DNA of 64,000 nt from Bacillus norwichensis (GCF_014836955.1 NZ_JACSPV010000004.1:114331-178330), one strand, 5' to 3'. Numbered from the stretch's first letter, positions 43,972-52,948 are shown. Notes: generated by a model from the sequence alone, not told the origin. Made by a program: numbers and translations.

Positions 43972-44928
43972 TTGGAAAAAAATGCATTGGATACCTTGAA
44001 AGAAAATACTGCGTTGCCCGTTATCATGGCCCCGATGTTTTTAGTATCCAGTCCACAAATGGTGATTAATGGCTGCAAATCAGGAGTCATCGGCTCTTTT
44101 CCATTATTAAATGCCCGTACAGCGGATACTCTTGATCAGTGGATGGAAAAGATCAAGCGAGAATTAGAAGGGGGGAAATTCGCTCCATGGGCAGTGAATT
44201 TCATCGTACATCCCACAAACAGTCGATATAAGGAAGATTTGGCACTCATCAAGAAGCACCAGCCACCGATTGTGATTACTTCACTTGGAGATCCAAGTTC
44301 AGTTGTGAAGATTGTACATGAATATGAAGGCCTTGTTTTTTCTGATGTTATTTCTATTTTTCATGCAAAAAAAGCGGCAGAAAAAGGTGTGGATGGGCTT
44401 GTTCTTGTCTGCAGCGGGGCGGGGGGGCATGCCGGAACTATTAACCCCTTTGCTTTTATGGGAGCGGTGAAGGAATTTTGGAACGGAATCACTATACTAT
44501 CCGGAGCAATTTCCAGCGGCAGAGATATCCTCGCTGCACAAGCCATGGGAGCCGACCTTGCATATATGGGAACTAGATTTATTACAGCAGAGGAAAGCTT
44601 TGCATCCACAGATTATAAAGAGATGATCATCGACTCCACATTAGATGATCTGATTTATACAGATGCCTTCAGCGGAGTAAAGGCAAACTATTTGAAACCA
44701 AGTATTAAACAAGCTGGCCTGGATCCCGACAAACTGGAAAGCAAGGAAAAAGCGGACTTCTCTAAAATGAACTCAACCGGTTCAAAGGCCTGGAAAGATA
44801 TATGGTCTGCTGGGCAAGGCGTCAACACAATCAATCACGTGCAACCAGTAGAAGAAATTGTAAGGGAACTCAAAGACTCATACGACAGTTCAAAGAATGA
44901 ATTATACCATGGGAAAGTTCTTAGCTAA
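43972..44928 (+). CDS. Nitronate monooxygenase (2-nitropropane dioxygenase family)
   Basis: A 318-residue FMN enzyme with a TIM-barrel fold that oxidises nitronates such as propionate 3-nitronate. Typical blocks are LPVIMAPMFLVSSPQMV, KPHQPP-like loop PPIVITSLGDPS, the glycine-rich VLVCSGAGGHAG stretch with the catalytic His, and AMGADLAYMGTRFITAEES for phosphate binding. It starts at a TTG after AAAGGAGAG. The C-terminal tail is Asp/Ser/Lys-rich. No clear operon partner. Confidence 0.9.
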   Translation: MEKNALDTLKENTALPVIMAPMFLVSSPQMVINGCKSGVIGSFPLLNARTADTLDQWMEKIKRELEGGKFAPWAVNFIVHPTNSRYKEDLALIKKHQPPIVITSLGDPSSVVKIVHEYEGLVFSDVISIFHAKKAAEKGVDGLVLVCSGAGGHAGTINPFAFMGAVKEFWNGITILSGAISSGRDILAAQAMGADLAYMGTRFITAEESFASTDYKEMIIDSTLDDLIYTDAFSGVKANYLKPSIKQAGLDPDKLESKEKADFSKMNSTGSKAWKDIWSAGQGVNTINHVQPVEEIVRELKDSYDSSKNELYHGKVLS

Positions 44929-45063
44929 GAAACGAACGAAATTAATGAATGATTGTTCACTCATTTACTTAGGAATTGGGGATACTTGTAAAGGCAAGTT
45001 GCCTCGGATTTGTATTAGAAGAGAAGTTCGGAATATCCCTTATATTGCTCAACATTTTTCCGA

Positions 45064-45090
45064 TTAATTGCGCCTTGGCAAATTTGCAAT
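45064..45090 (+). repeat. Possible left-end fragment of the dispersed element
   Basis: GCGCCTTGGCAAATTTGC resembles the GCGCCTTGGCGTATTTGC left end shared by the nine dispersed elements, without the remainder. It lies upstream of the TetR gene and may be a degraded copy or a chance match. Confidence 0.3.
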
Positions 45091-45116
45091 TGCTTTTCCT
45101 CTTTTCACATGCTAAT

Positions 45117-45136
45117 ATGCAAGTAATCACTTGCAT
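45117..45136. promoter_or_regulatory. TetR operator 1
   Basis: ATGCAAGTAATCACTTGCAT, an inverted repeat with 8-bp arms, five bases before the tetR ribosome site. It matches the site at 45755 at most positions. Confidence 0.7.
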
Positions 45137-45155
45137 CATAAAGGAGTTGAAACTG

Positions 45156-45737
45156 TTGTCGTCACACTCGACATCAGAGCGTATTCTGGATGCGGCTATA
45201 CAATTGGTCAGCGAAAAAGGGTATGCTGCAGCGACGACCCGTTCAATCGCCAAGCTGGCTGAGGTTAATGAGGTAACTGTTTTCCGCCATTTCGGAAATA
45301 AAAGAGGGATATTAAAAGCAATCATTGATAGATTTTCATATGGTCCCGTTTTCCAGAAAACGATTCAATTTGATATCACTTATGATCTAGAGACTGATTT
45401 GCTCCATTTTTCCAAGAGGTACTTTCAAACCATGCTTCCTGTCAAAGACCTGGTTCTGATCGCTTTCAAGGAAGCCGGGACATTTCCTGAGATTGATGAG
45501 GAGATTGCAAATGTGCCCCGCTTTTTAAAAGAGCAACTAGCAGGGTATTTCCAGGAAATGAAAAAAAGAGGGAGATTACTAGATATAAATGAAGAAGCAG
45601 CCTCCCTGTCATTCATTGCCCTTAATTTAGGACATTTCATCTCATACATCCGAATAGGATCAAAAGTTACGGAGCTCGATATCCAGCAGCAGCTAAAAAT
45701 TAGCGTATCCATTTTTTCTAGGGGTCTGACCCCCTAG
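45156..45737 (+). CDS. TetR family transcriptional regulator
   Basis: A 193-residue repressor. The N-terminal helix-turn-helix is SERILDAAIQLVSEKGYAAA, TTRSIAKLAEVNEVTVFRHF and GNKRGILKAIID; the ligand domain follows. The TTG at 45156 has AAGGAG nine bases upstream; the longer frame upstream is non-coding. Matching 20-bp operators lie before this gene and before the exporter gene, so it likely represses itself and the exporter. The last codons and the stop lie in a long hairpin containing GGGGTCTGACCCC. Confidence 0.88.
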   Translation: MSSHSTSERILDAAIQLVSEKGYAAATTRSIAKLAEVNEVTVFRHFGNKRGILKAIIDRFSYGPVFQKTIQFDITYDLETDLLHFSKRYFQTMLPVKDLVLIAFKEAGTFPEIDEEIANVPRFLKEQLAGYFQEMKKRGRLLDINEEAASLSFIALNLGHFISYIRIGSKVTELDIQQQLKISVSIFSRGLTP

Positions 45738-45745
45738 AAAAAATT
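45713..45745 (+). terminator. Palindrome at the tetR stop
   Basis: TTTTTTCTAGGGG pairs with CCCCTAGAAAAAA around TCTGAC. It includes the tetR stop codon and overlaps the likely -35 region of the next gene, so it may terminate or modulate transcription between them. Confidence 0.55.
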
Positions 45746-45754
45746 TTATACTGT

Positions 45755-45774
45755 TTGCAAGTAAGTACTTACAT
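45755..45774. promoter_or_regulatory. TetR operator 2
   Basis: TTGCAAGTAAGTACTTACAT, almost the same 20-bp palindrome as at 45117. It begins just after a TATACT box (45747-45752) and before the exporter gene. Confidence 0.7.
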
Positions 45775-45795
45775 TCAAAAAAGGAGGAACCTCTT

Positions 45796-47004
45796 ATGAA
45801 AGGACTCAAAGCGCTTCTTACGTTAAGAGGAACGTATATTGGAATTATTGCAGCCGTCATGTTTCAGTTGATCTTTTTTTCTGTCTGGCTGACTGCATAT
45901 AAGGGCGTTCAAGATCGAATGGACAACATGTCCATTGGAATTGTAAATGAGGATCAAAGCGGAGTAACGAATATTGCAAAGGAGCTTGAACAGCAACTCC
46001 CCTCCCAGGTAACGCAATATGATTCTTTTGAAAAAGCCTCAGATAAAATGAACAACCGAGAAATTGAAATGGTCATCCAGATACCATCTGATTTTACAAC
46101 AACCTTACAATCCGGAGACCGCCCTTCCATCTATTACTGGATTAATCAAGCAAGCGCCACTTTTAGTAAAACAATGATGGAGCAAGTTGCTAATCAAATG
46201 AACAACGAGGTGAATGAAAAGGTATTCTCCTTTCAGACTGAGGCAGGAGCAGCGATGTTTGAGCAGAAGCTGCAACAACTGCCGTTGGAACCACCGATTG
46301 CACAAGCGGTTGGAGAAGAAGTGCAGACTGCGTTAAAGTCCCTCCATCCTGAACCGATAGAAGCGATGATCAAGAAAACGAACGCTGTCAGTGAATTTTC
46401 AGCAAACCTAGTTCCCCTTATGGTGATTATCTCTTCGTTTGTCGGTGCCATGGTCATGATTATGCAGGTGAATGAAGCCGCCGAAACGATTCAATCAGCC
46501 TATTCAAAATGGGAGCTGTTCCTTGGTAGACAGTTGATTAATATAGGTGTCGCATTCCTATTGCCATTTCTGACCATCGGTCTAATGAAACTGTTTGATA
46601 TCACAAGTCATGAGCCGATGTGGATGATCTACCTATTCCAAGGAAGTTTATTTTTGTCATTCCTGATGTTTGCACAAGTCTTTGTTCTCCTTTTCGGGAA
46701 TTATGGTATGGTATTTAACATTTTGGCGCTATCCCTTCAACTCGTTACTTCCGGCGTTTTGGTTTCAAGGGAACTATTGGCAAACGGGTATCATAAATTG
46801 GCGTCTTTCCTACCGGCAACATATGGCGCGGATGGGTATTACTCCATCGTTTTTGGTGGAAATAGCGGTATGCTTATCCATAATATCGCGTACCTTTGGC
46901 TGATAACAGGTGTCACTTTCATCTTAGGGATCGTAGCTGTTGCTGTAAGAAGGGAGAAAATGAAAGTGAAGTCCCCACAGAATACAGCTTCGATGAACAT
47001 TTAA
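45796..47004 (+). CDS. YhgE/Pip-like ABC-2 type membrane exporter
   Basis: A 402-residue membrane protein. One N-terminal helix (IGIIAAVMFQLIFFSVWLTA) is followed by an outside domain of about 180 residues containing SIGIVNEDQSG and REIEMVIQIPSDFT. Five C-terminal helices (about 205-390, VPLMVIISSFVGAMVMIMQV onward) follow. This is the layout of ABC-2/YhgE-Pip proteins used in drug or phage-receptor export systems. No ATPase gene is adjacent. It is probably induced by release of the TetR repressor encoded upstream; the operator lies 22 bases before its AGGAGG site. Confidence 0.85.
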   Translation: MKGLKALLTLRGTYIGIIAAVMFQLIFFSVWLTAYKGVQDRMDNMSIGIVNEDQSGVTNIAKELEQQLPSQVTQYDSFEKASDKMNNREIEMVIQIPSDFTTTLQSGDRPSIYYWINQASATFSKTMMEQVANQMNNEVNEKVFSFQTEAGAAMFEQKLQQLPLEPPIAQAVGEEVQTALKSLHPEPIEAMIKKTNAVSEFSANLVPLMVIISSFVGAMVMIMQVNEAAETIQSAYSKWELFLGRQLINIGVAFLLPFLTIGLMKLFDITSHEPMWMIYLFQGSLFLSFLMFAQVFVLLFGNYGMVFNILALSLQLVTSGVLVSRELLANGYHKLASFLPATYGADGYYSIVFGGNSGMLIHNIAYLWLITGVTFILGIVAVAVRREKMKVKSPQNTASMNI

Positions 47005-47012
47005 TAGATTTT

Positions 47013-47061
47013 AATTTAAAAGGATTTCCAGTTATTTTTCTGGAAATCCTTCATTTATGTT
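47013..47061 (+). repeat. 49-bp direct repeat, left copy (contains terminator)
   Basis: Starts AATTTAAAAGGATTTCCAG and ends TTCATTTATGTT; it recurs at 48486-48534 with two mismatches. Inside, AAGGATTTCCAG pairs with CTGGAAATCCTT (47022-47056), which works as the exporter gene's terminator. Confidence 0.8.
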
Positions 47062-47416
47062 GTCAATTAACTGATTTAAGAGTTTTATATCCCGCAAAAA
47101 AGCATAAAGCGCAAATTGCACCAATACTAATTCCATCATCAATATTTCACACCCATTTAACAATGTGATGTTAATGGAAACATAAAGTTACCCTTCAGCA
47201 ATGCCTTTCATTAAGATGAATAAGGCTTCATTATATAGCAAAATGGTTGCTGTCATGCAATCGTAAAATCAGACGTGAAATAAACTACTTTTCACTGTTT
47301 CCTTCACAATGCTTGTTAGAGCTGCAACATTTTTGCTGGATTTAACGAAATGATATATTGTTTGTAACCTCAGATGAATTGGAATTAGGTAAATCCATTT
47401 TCAACTACAAGCACCT
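47062..47416. other. Gene-free AT-rich stretch
   Basis: No gene, RNA or repeat that I can support. The plus-strand frame at 47358-47567 is a shadow of the membrane gene on the other strand. Confidence 0.4.
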
Positions 47417-47878
47417 TTATTTTGCATTACACAACTTTTTTCTAAATAGACTTTCTGTAATTACTTTTGAAACGAAGAAAGTTAATGAACCAGCGACGCT
47501 GAGAATAATAAAAGCCAAAATGTTGCTCATATCATCTGTAATCAAAGAACGACCCTGGATTAAATAGAGCAAGGCACTAACAAATATACCAAATACTAAC
47601 CCAAGAATTAAAAGCGAGAAAAATCGCCGTTTATTTGTATTTAAAAAAGATATTTTCAACACAAGTTCTCCAATAACCACCCCTACAAAAGCCAGTAATA
47701 CAATAATCGGAAAATAAATGACTAAATAAAGATTAAAGTGCTCATTAAAACTGTAATCATTGACCTGAGAACCTATGAAAATGGCTAGCACATTTAACAA
47801 AAAGAAAAAAAATAAGGTAAGAATATAAGATATTAAGAAAACAAATAAGGCAAGAATGTTAGATATTAAAAATCTCAT
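47417..47878 (-). CDS. Small four-helix membrane protein, unknown
   Basis: A 153-residue hydrophobic protein with four predicted membrane helices (about 4-36, 50-75, 85-108, 118-140). I recognise no family. The first helix contains a tandem duplication: bases 47811-47843 and 47844-47876 repeat with a 33-bp period, giving LISNILALFVF followed by LISYILTLFFF. It lies alone between two copies of a 49-bp direct repeat. AAAGGGG is 11 bases from the ATG. Confidence 0.55.
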   Translation of the reverse strand: MRFLISNILALFVFLISYILTLFFFFLLNVLAIFIGSQVNDYSFNEHFNLYLVIYFPIIVLLAFVGVVIGELVLKISFLNTNKRRFFSLLILGLVFGIFVSALLYLIQGRSLITDDMSNILAFIILSVAGSLTFFVSKVITESLFRKKLCNAK

Positions 47879-48131
47879 CTGAGTTTAAACCCCTTTCACA
47901 AAGAAACTTTCCATTTCATAGGTTCAAAACTAGGAATAAATTGTGAAAACCATAGTTACGAGCTTGGTATACAGGCCACATCAATTTGATGACAGAAATC
48001 CCAAATGTTCCTAAGGAAAACAAAAATTTCTTCAAATTTATATTAGTTAAACTAAGTTTTTTCTCCTGTTGGGCATGTTGGGATTCAGTTCCGTACAATA
48101 AAGATTTTTCGTTCAAAACGATACAGCATAT

Positions 48132-48235
48132 AAAAATACTATCTGGTAAGCGAAAGTATTAGCCGAATTTAGGCATATACTGTTGAGAAAATGAAAATAC
48201 TGTCGAAGTCTGGTAATACTGTCCCAAGCCCAGAA
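48132..48235. repeat. Degenerate ~20-bp tandem repeat (AATACTGTC)
   Basis: AATACT-like cores occur at 48135, 48155 (AGTATT), 48176, 48196 and 48215, spaced about 20 bp. The best-kept unit is AAAATACTGTCGAAGTCTGG. The rest of 47879-48624 is AT-rich with no gene seen. Confidence 0.5.
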
Positions 48236-48485
48236 ATTTTCTGAATAATAAAATCTTAAAAGATTCAGTTCCCCTTACTCAAAAATTCTACACGATTTAT
48301 CATATATTTTTATATAATTTAAAAAATCCCTACTTAAGTTGTCTATTCTTGGATTTTTTTTACATTACAACCAAAGAAATTTTATTTATTTTAGTCCGCT
48401 TACCCTACTAATTTCATTAATATAGAATTTCACACCTAAAAAACCGCCTTTATTTACATGCGCTTTAGAAAACTGAAGTCTCCGC

Positions 48486-48534
48486 AATTTAAAAGGATTT
48501 CCAGTTACTTTTCTGAAAATCCTTCATTTATGTT
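48486..48534 (+). repeat. 49-bp direct repeat, right copy
   Basis: Second copy of the 47013-47061 sequence with two changes, one of which weakens the internal hairpin (CTGAAAATCCTT). Confidence 0.8.
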
Positions 48535-48624
48535 TTCTATTGTAATAATTTTAAAATTTCAGAAAAAATATCTTGAAAAACATTTTAAAGCACATTATCT
48601 TACCTAAGAAAGGAGAATTAAAAT

Positions 48625-49074
48625 ATGAAACTAAAAATCGAAGAATTACCTGAATCAAGAATTGCTTATTTCCGCAGGGTCGGAGAGTATGGTGGAAAGC
48701 AAAACAAAGAACTAATGAAATCTTTTAAAAAGTGGGCGCAGTTGAATGGTGTACTTGATCATTCTTCCATTTTAGGTATACCATGGGATAATCCGGAAAT
48801 TATCCCTAGAGAGGAATGTCGTTATGATATTTGCGCTGTGATAAATAAAGATGCTCATATCGCAGAACCAGCTCGGGTTGGTAAATTTTCTGGTGGGAAA
48901 TACGCTGTTTTCTTACTTGACCATACAGAGGATGCAGTCAGTGAATTTTGGCACAATATTTATACTGAAATAGAAAAAAATAATCTATCAATAAGAGAAC
49001 AACCCATTATAGAAAGATATACTCCACAAATGATTGAGCAACATTTGTGCGAAATATTAGTTCCTATACAGTAA
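48625..49074 (+). CDS. GyrI-like/AraC effector-binding domain protein
   Basis: A stand-alone small-molecule-binding protein of 149 residues of the SOUL/GyrI-like fold used as the effector domain of AraC/MerR regulators. Conserved parts are PESRIAYFRRVGEYG, SILGIPWDNPEI, ECRYDICAVI, GKFSGGKYAVF and the closing PIIERYTP. No DNA-binding domain is present. It may bind a drug or protect gyrase, as some relatives do; not provable here. AAAGGAG lies 9 bases upstream. Confidence 0.85.
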   Translation: MKLKIEELPESRIAYFRRVGEYGGKQNKELMKSFKKWAQLNGVLDHSSILGIPWDNPEIIPREECRYDICAVINKDAHIAEPARVGKFSGGKYAVFLLDHTEDAVSEFWHNIYTEIEKNNLSIREQPIIERYTPQMIEQHLCEILVPIQ

Positions 49075-49167
49075 CGAAACAGAGTCACTCTCCCCTATTC
49101 AAAAGATGAACAACATACCTTTTATGCAATTGATGCAGTCAAACTACCTGAATGGGGTCACCTGAAT

Positions 49168-49180
49168 GGGGTCTGACCCC
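49168..49180. repeat. GGGGTCTGACCCC palindrome
   Basis: Third copy in the window of this 13-bp palindrome (others at 6878-6890 and 45721-45733). Here it follows a direct repeat of CTGAATGGGGTC (49149 and 49162). Confidence 0.7.
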
Positions 49181-49186
49181 AAGATT

Positions 49187-49234
49187 GGGGCTGTCCAAAA
49201 AGTCAGGCAAGAACCTGGCTTTCTGGACAGCCCC
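49187..49234 (-). terminator. Long hairpin ending the phosphonate operon
   Basis: GGGGCTGTCCAAAAAGTCAGG pairs imperfectly with its complement over a CAAGAA loop, about 30 bases past the last phnE gene. Confidence 0.65.
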
Positions 49235-49265
49235 ATTCAATGGAATTACATGCCCCTATTTTCCG

Positions 49266-50129
49266 TCATCGAACCGATTCCTTCATTAAATAGCGTTTCT
49301 TTATTTGGGTGGAAGAAAGCTCCAATATCACGGCGACAAGAAGGATCGCATAGGTGATAAATCCGACTTCCCGAAGATCAAAATAAAAGCCTGAGGCCAT
49401 GAATAACTCAAAACCGATTCCACCTGCGCCCGCTGCAGCACCCATCGCAACGGCAACTGTGAAGTTTGTCTCAAATCGAAGAAATGTCCAAGATATAAGA
49501 GACGTTGAGGTGGATGGCAAAACAGCATTTGTAATGACATGCCACCAATTTGCTCCACTTGCCCGCATTGCTTCTATAACCCCGTCATCGAGATCCTCAA
49601 ACGCCTCCGAATATGCCTTAACTAGAAAAGCAACCGTATGAAGCAGCATCCCCAAAACAGCGGCTTCTGCGCCAAGTCCTGCTGCTATCGCAAAGATAAG
49701 CACCCATAGGACAGTCGGAACCGCCCGGATAAAGGCCATCACAATAATGATTGCATTCGCAATGGGCTTAGGTGAAAGATTTTTCGCTGCAAAAAAAGCA
49801 ATAATCAAGGATAAGAAAGCACCTATAATCGTAGCTAAAACAGCAAGGCCGATTGTCAAAGAAATTTGGTGTAGTGCCTCTGCGAAAGAGAAGTTATTGA
49901 GAGATGGTTGTAAAAAGATAGCCTTTAAATTATCTAGTGTAGCGATCATCGCTTCAACAAGATGAATATCTTTATAGTCGAATGTCAAAAAACCATAAAT
50001 AGTAAGCAATGTTAGGACGATAAACGTTCCTATCATGACAACTTTTTGTTTCGTCCATTTCGTAATTTTAATTTTTCCTGTATTGGTGGTCATTGTGCCA
50101 ATAGCCGGGTTGCTTTTTGCTGTAATCAC
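49266..50129 (-). CDS. phnE: Phosphonate ABC importer permease PhnE (second)
   Basis: A 287-residue permease with about six helices of the PhnE family. The coupling motif is EAFEDLDDGVIEAMRASGAN followed by the HVITNAVLPSTSTSLISWT stretch. It pairs with the other PhnE as a heterodimer and with PhnC and PhnD. Start GTG with AGGAGGGT upstream; it overlaps the upstream phnE stop by one base (TAGTG). Confidence 0.9.
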   Translation of the reverse strand: MITAKSNPAIGTMTTNTGKIKITKWTKQKVVMIGTFIVLTLLTIYGFLTFDYKDIHLVEAMIATLDNLKAIFLQPSLNNFSFAEALHQISLTIGLAVLATIIGAFLSLIIAFFAAKNLSPKPIANAIIIVMAFIRAVPTVLWVLIFAIAAGLGAEAAVLGMLLHTVAFLVKAYSEAFEDLDDGVIEAMRASGANWWHVITNAVLPSTSTSLISWTFLRFETNFTVAVAMGAAAGAGGIGFELFMASGFYFDLREVGFITYAILLVAVILELSSTQIKKRYLMKESVR

Positions 50130-50914
50130 TATAGAATAACCCTCCTAACATAGTTGGAAATCAGTTCAATCATTATAACCACAGCAATGATACTGAGCGT
50201 GATAAGACTGACCACGCTATAATTCATGTTCTTATAATATAAATCAAAGGCAAAGCCGATCCCTGTCCCGGTTAAAATTCCAATCAATGTAGAACTTCGA
50301 ATATTCGTTTCAATCATAAACAAAATCCAGCTAATGATCTGCGGGGAACATTCCGGAATAACTGCCTTTGCAACCACTTGAAAATAAGTGGCACCTGTTG
50401 CCTGCAGAGCCTCAACAGAACTTTTACTCGTCTCATCAATTGTCTCTGTAAATGCACGGACTAAAAAGCCTAATGTTGACAAAAACAAGGCAAAATAACC
50501 GGTCAGGGCATTTTGACCAAAGGACAGCAATAAAATAAGTGCCCATGCAACAATCGGGATATTCCTAAATAACGAGGCTATAAACCGGCTTAGCGTACTG
50601 AAAAAATTGTTGACCTTTGTTGTCTGCGAACCTAACAATGCCAGTAATAATGCAATAATACTGGCTGTGGTGGTTGCTGCAATGGATAAGAATATCGTTT
50701 CCATTAATTTATCCATGATGGAAGGCATCTTTTCCAATGCTTCATTCGTGATAAACAGGTTCGATCCCATCCATTTAAGAGCCTCAGGTACAGATATGAG
50801 ACTATGCATAAAATCGAAGTCAGTCAGATTGGATGATAGGAGTGTAATACCAATAATCGCGAGAGCAAATATAGTAAGTTGCTGTTTCTTCTTCCTAAAC
50901 ACATCGATATTCAT
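50129..50914 (-). CDS. phnE: Phosphonate ABC importer permease PhnE (first)
   Basis: A 261-residue PhnE permease with six helices. The coupling loop is ETIDETSKSSVEALQATGAT followed by VVAKAVIPECSPQIISWILF. It lies between phnC and the second phnE with almost no spacing. The ATG follows AAGGAGGAAG. Confidence 0.9.
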   Translation of the reverse strand: MNIDVFRKKKQQLTIFALAIIGITLLSSNLTDFDFMHSLISVPEALKWMGSNLFITNEALEKMPSIMDKLMETIFLSIAATTTASIIALLLALLGSQTTKVNNFFSTLSRFIASLFRNIPIVAWALILLLSFGQNALTGYFALFLSTLGFLVRAFTETIDETSKSSVEALQATGATYFQVVAKAVIPECSPQIISWILFMIETNIRSSTLIGILTGTGIGFAFDLYYKNMNYSVVSLITLSIIAVVIMIELISNYVRRVIL

Positions 50915-50927
50915 TGGTCTTCCTCCT

Positions 50928-51692
50928 TCACTCCATGATCAGGTTGCCTGCCTCAGAACCGTAAATGTGATGAATGACATTTGACGTCAGACGATCCGGG
51001 GTCCCATTATAAACCACCTGTCCACTATTTAATCCAATAATTCGGTCTGAGTAGCGTTTCGCTACATCCACTTGGTGTAAATTTACAATACAAGTAATGT
51101 TCATTTCCTTAGAGATCCTTTGCAAATAATCCATAATAACTTTGGAAGCATTCGGATCCAGCGAAGCAATCGGTTCATCACAAAGCAATATTTGCGGGTG
51201 TTGTATAAGAGCACGGGCAATCCCTACACGCTGCTTCTGCCCACCGCTTAATTGATCGCACCTTTTATATGCATGCTCCTTCATTCCGAGCTTCTCCAAT
51301 AATGAAAATGCATCCGCCTTTTCTTCTTCGGTAAACCTGCTCAACACACCTTGAAGAGTTGTTTTATAACCTAGTCTGCCATGTAATACATTTTCAATGA
51401 CAGTTAACCGTGATACTAGGTTATAATGCTGAAAAATCATACCTATTTGAGTTCGATGCTTACGCAGACCCCTTTTGTTCAAGGACATGACATCAACATC
51501 TTGAAAAACAATTTTGCCATTGGATATATTCACCATGCGGTTTATACAGCGGAGCAATGTTGATTTACCGGCTCCGGACGGCCCGATGATGGAAATAAAT
51601 TCCCCGCGCTCCACCTCAAAGCTGACTCCTGACAATACCTGTTTATCTTTTTCATATTGTTTAGAGATATCTTTTACTGCTAACAAAGACAT
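50928..51692 (-). CDS. phnC: Phosphonate ABC importer ATPase PhnC
   Basis: A 254-residue ATPase. Walker A is GPSGAGKSTLLRCI, the Q-loop is GMIFQHYNLVSRLTV, the signature is QLSGGQKQRVGIARAL, and Walker B is ILLCDEPIASLDP. The NVLHGRLGYKTTLQGVL stretch is typical of PhnC. It drives import of phosphonates bound by PhnD. Confidence 0.93.
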   Translation of the reverse strand: MSLLAVKDISKQYEKDKQVLSGVSFEVERGEFISIIGPSGAGKSTLLRCINRMVNISNGKIVFQDVDVMSLNKRGLRKHRTQIGMIFQHYNLVSRLTVIENVLHGRLGYKTTLQGVLSRFTEEEKADAFSLLEKLGMKEHAYKRCDQLSGGQKQRVGIARALIQHPQILLCDEPIASLDPNASKVIMDYLQRISKEMNITCIVNLHQVDVAKRYSDRIIGLNSGQVVYNGTPDRLTSNVIHHIYGSEAGNLIME

Positions 51693-51780
51693 TAAAAAAA
51701 CTCCTCAATTTGGATTTTGACTCAAACAAAAGAGCGTATAAACATTGGAGAAATACGCCCCTTTGCACTCAATGTGTTTG

Positions 51781-52806
51781 TTATTTTGACAGCTCACGAA
51801 TTGGATCAAACCATGCATCATCCGTAATGACAAATTTTTCTTTATCCGTTTTCTTGAAAAGCCCGGCTTGTTCAGATTCTTCTGGAACAAAGATCTTTTC
51901 ATTGTTTGCTACTTCGTCGGAAGTAAAACCCTCTTGTATTTTCTCAAGGTCTTCTTTACTTAAGCTCGACAGATTCGCTACAAAAGGTGCATTTAATACA
52001 GGTGTTACACTAATTAATGTGAATTCTTCACCTGGCAGTGTATTAAAAGGCTCCTCTGCGTCATCTTTTACCCGGTAAACAGTCCCCGGACGGTTTTCAT
52101 CGCCATCAGCGATTTCGATATAATTAGCAACACATGTATCACAAAACGCTGCAACATCAGCCCGTTTGCTAAGCAAGTTTACAGCCGATCCCTGATGTGA
52201 GTCACCATACATCACTTCTTTAAAGAACTTTCCGCCTTCCATTAAATCTTCAGGTGTCAAGTCTTTCCATTGATCTTGTTGTGAGAAATGCGCAACGATA
52301 TCGGTGGACGGTACTTTAAATCCCGAAGTTGAGCTGTTTGATACGAAAGAGAATTTGGAATCAACGATGTTATCGATCGAGAACTCACCATTTGTTTTAT
52401 ATTTCTCAGCATCTGCCGCTCTGGCAGCCAGCCAGCTATAATAAACCGCGTCATCTAACGTTCCTGATGCACCACTTGGTACAACAACAGGCTCAACATC
52501 CTTACTCTTGTTCTTTGCTTCTATATACCCTTGTGCACCCATAAATGCTAATTCAGCATTACCATTGGCGATAGCTTCAATGGCCACTGCATAATCTGTT
52601 GTTAGTTTATGCTCTACCTTTCTTCCAGTCGCCTCTTCTATTATTTTACCAATCTCGTCCCTGGCACCTTTTAAATCATTGCCGGATTCATTTGGATACC
52701 ATACCATTGTAATATCTTTTGAACTAGCTGACTTCTCACTTGAACAAGCTCCAAGAATCGCAGAAAGAAAAATTAACAATACGATTGATAAAATTGACTT
52801 TTTCAT
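51781..52806 (-). CDS. phnD: Phosphonate-binding lipoprotein PhnD
   Basis: A 341-residue extracellular solute-binding protein. A lipoprotein signal ends in ILGAC (Cys21). PhnD-like motifs are TMVWYPNESGNDL, EAIANGNAELAFMGAQGYIE and KFSFVSNSSTSGFKVPS. It is the first gene of the importer block phnD-phnC-phnE-phnE and is separated from the catabolic genes by 175 bases that contain a PhoP-box-like series. Confidence 0.93.
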   Translation of the reverse strand: MKKSILSIVLLIFLSAILGACSSEKSASSKDITMVWYPNESGNDLKGARDEIGKIIEEATGRKVEHKLTTDYAVAIEAIANGNAELAFMGAQGYIEAKNKSKDVEPVVVPSGASGTLDDAVYYSWLAARAADAEKYKTNGEFSIDNIVDSKFSFVSNSSTSGFKVPSTDIVAHFSQQDQWKDLTPEDLMEGGKFFKEVMYGDSHQGSAVNLLSKRADVAAFCDTCVANYIEIADGDENRPGTVYRVKDDAEEPFNTLPGEEFTLISVTPVLNAPFVANLSSLSKEDLEKIQEGFTSDEVANNEKIFVPEESEQAGLFKKTDKEKFVITDDAWFDPIRELSK

Positions 52807-52948
52807 GATTCGCTCCTTTAGCTGAATAGTTCTATTTTTCCGTCAGAGATGACAACCAGCTTCCTGCTACCTTTATTCCCCCCCATCCAGATTGAAGAAA
52901 TTCCACTTACCATTCATTCAAACATATTTATTGAGGGAATTCGGGCAA

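Noticed and set aside
47916..48116. 66-codon minus-strand frame downstream of the phased repeats
   Set aside because: TTG start with no ribosome site and no likeness to a known protein; could be a relic.
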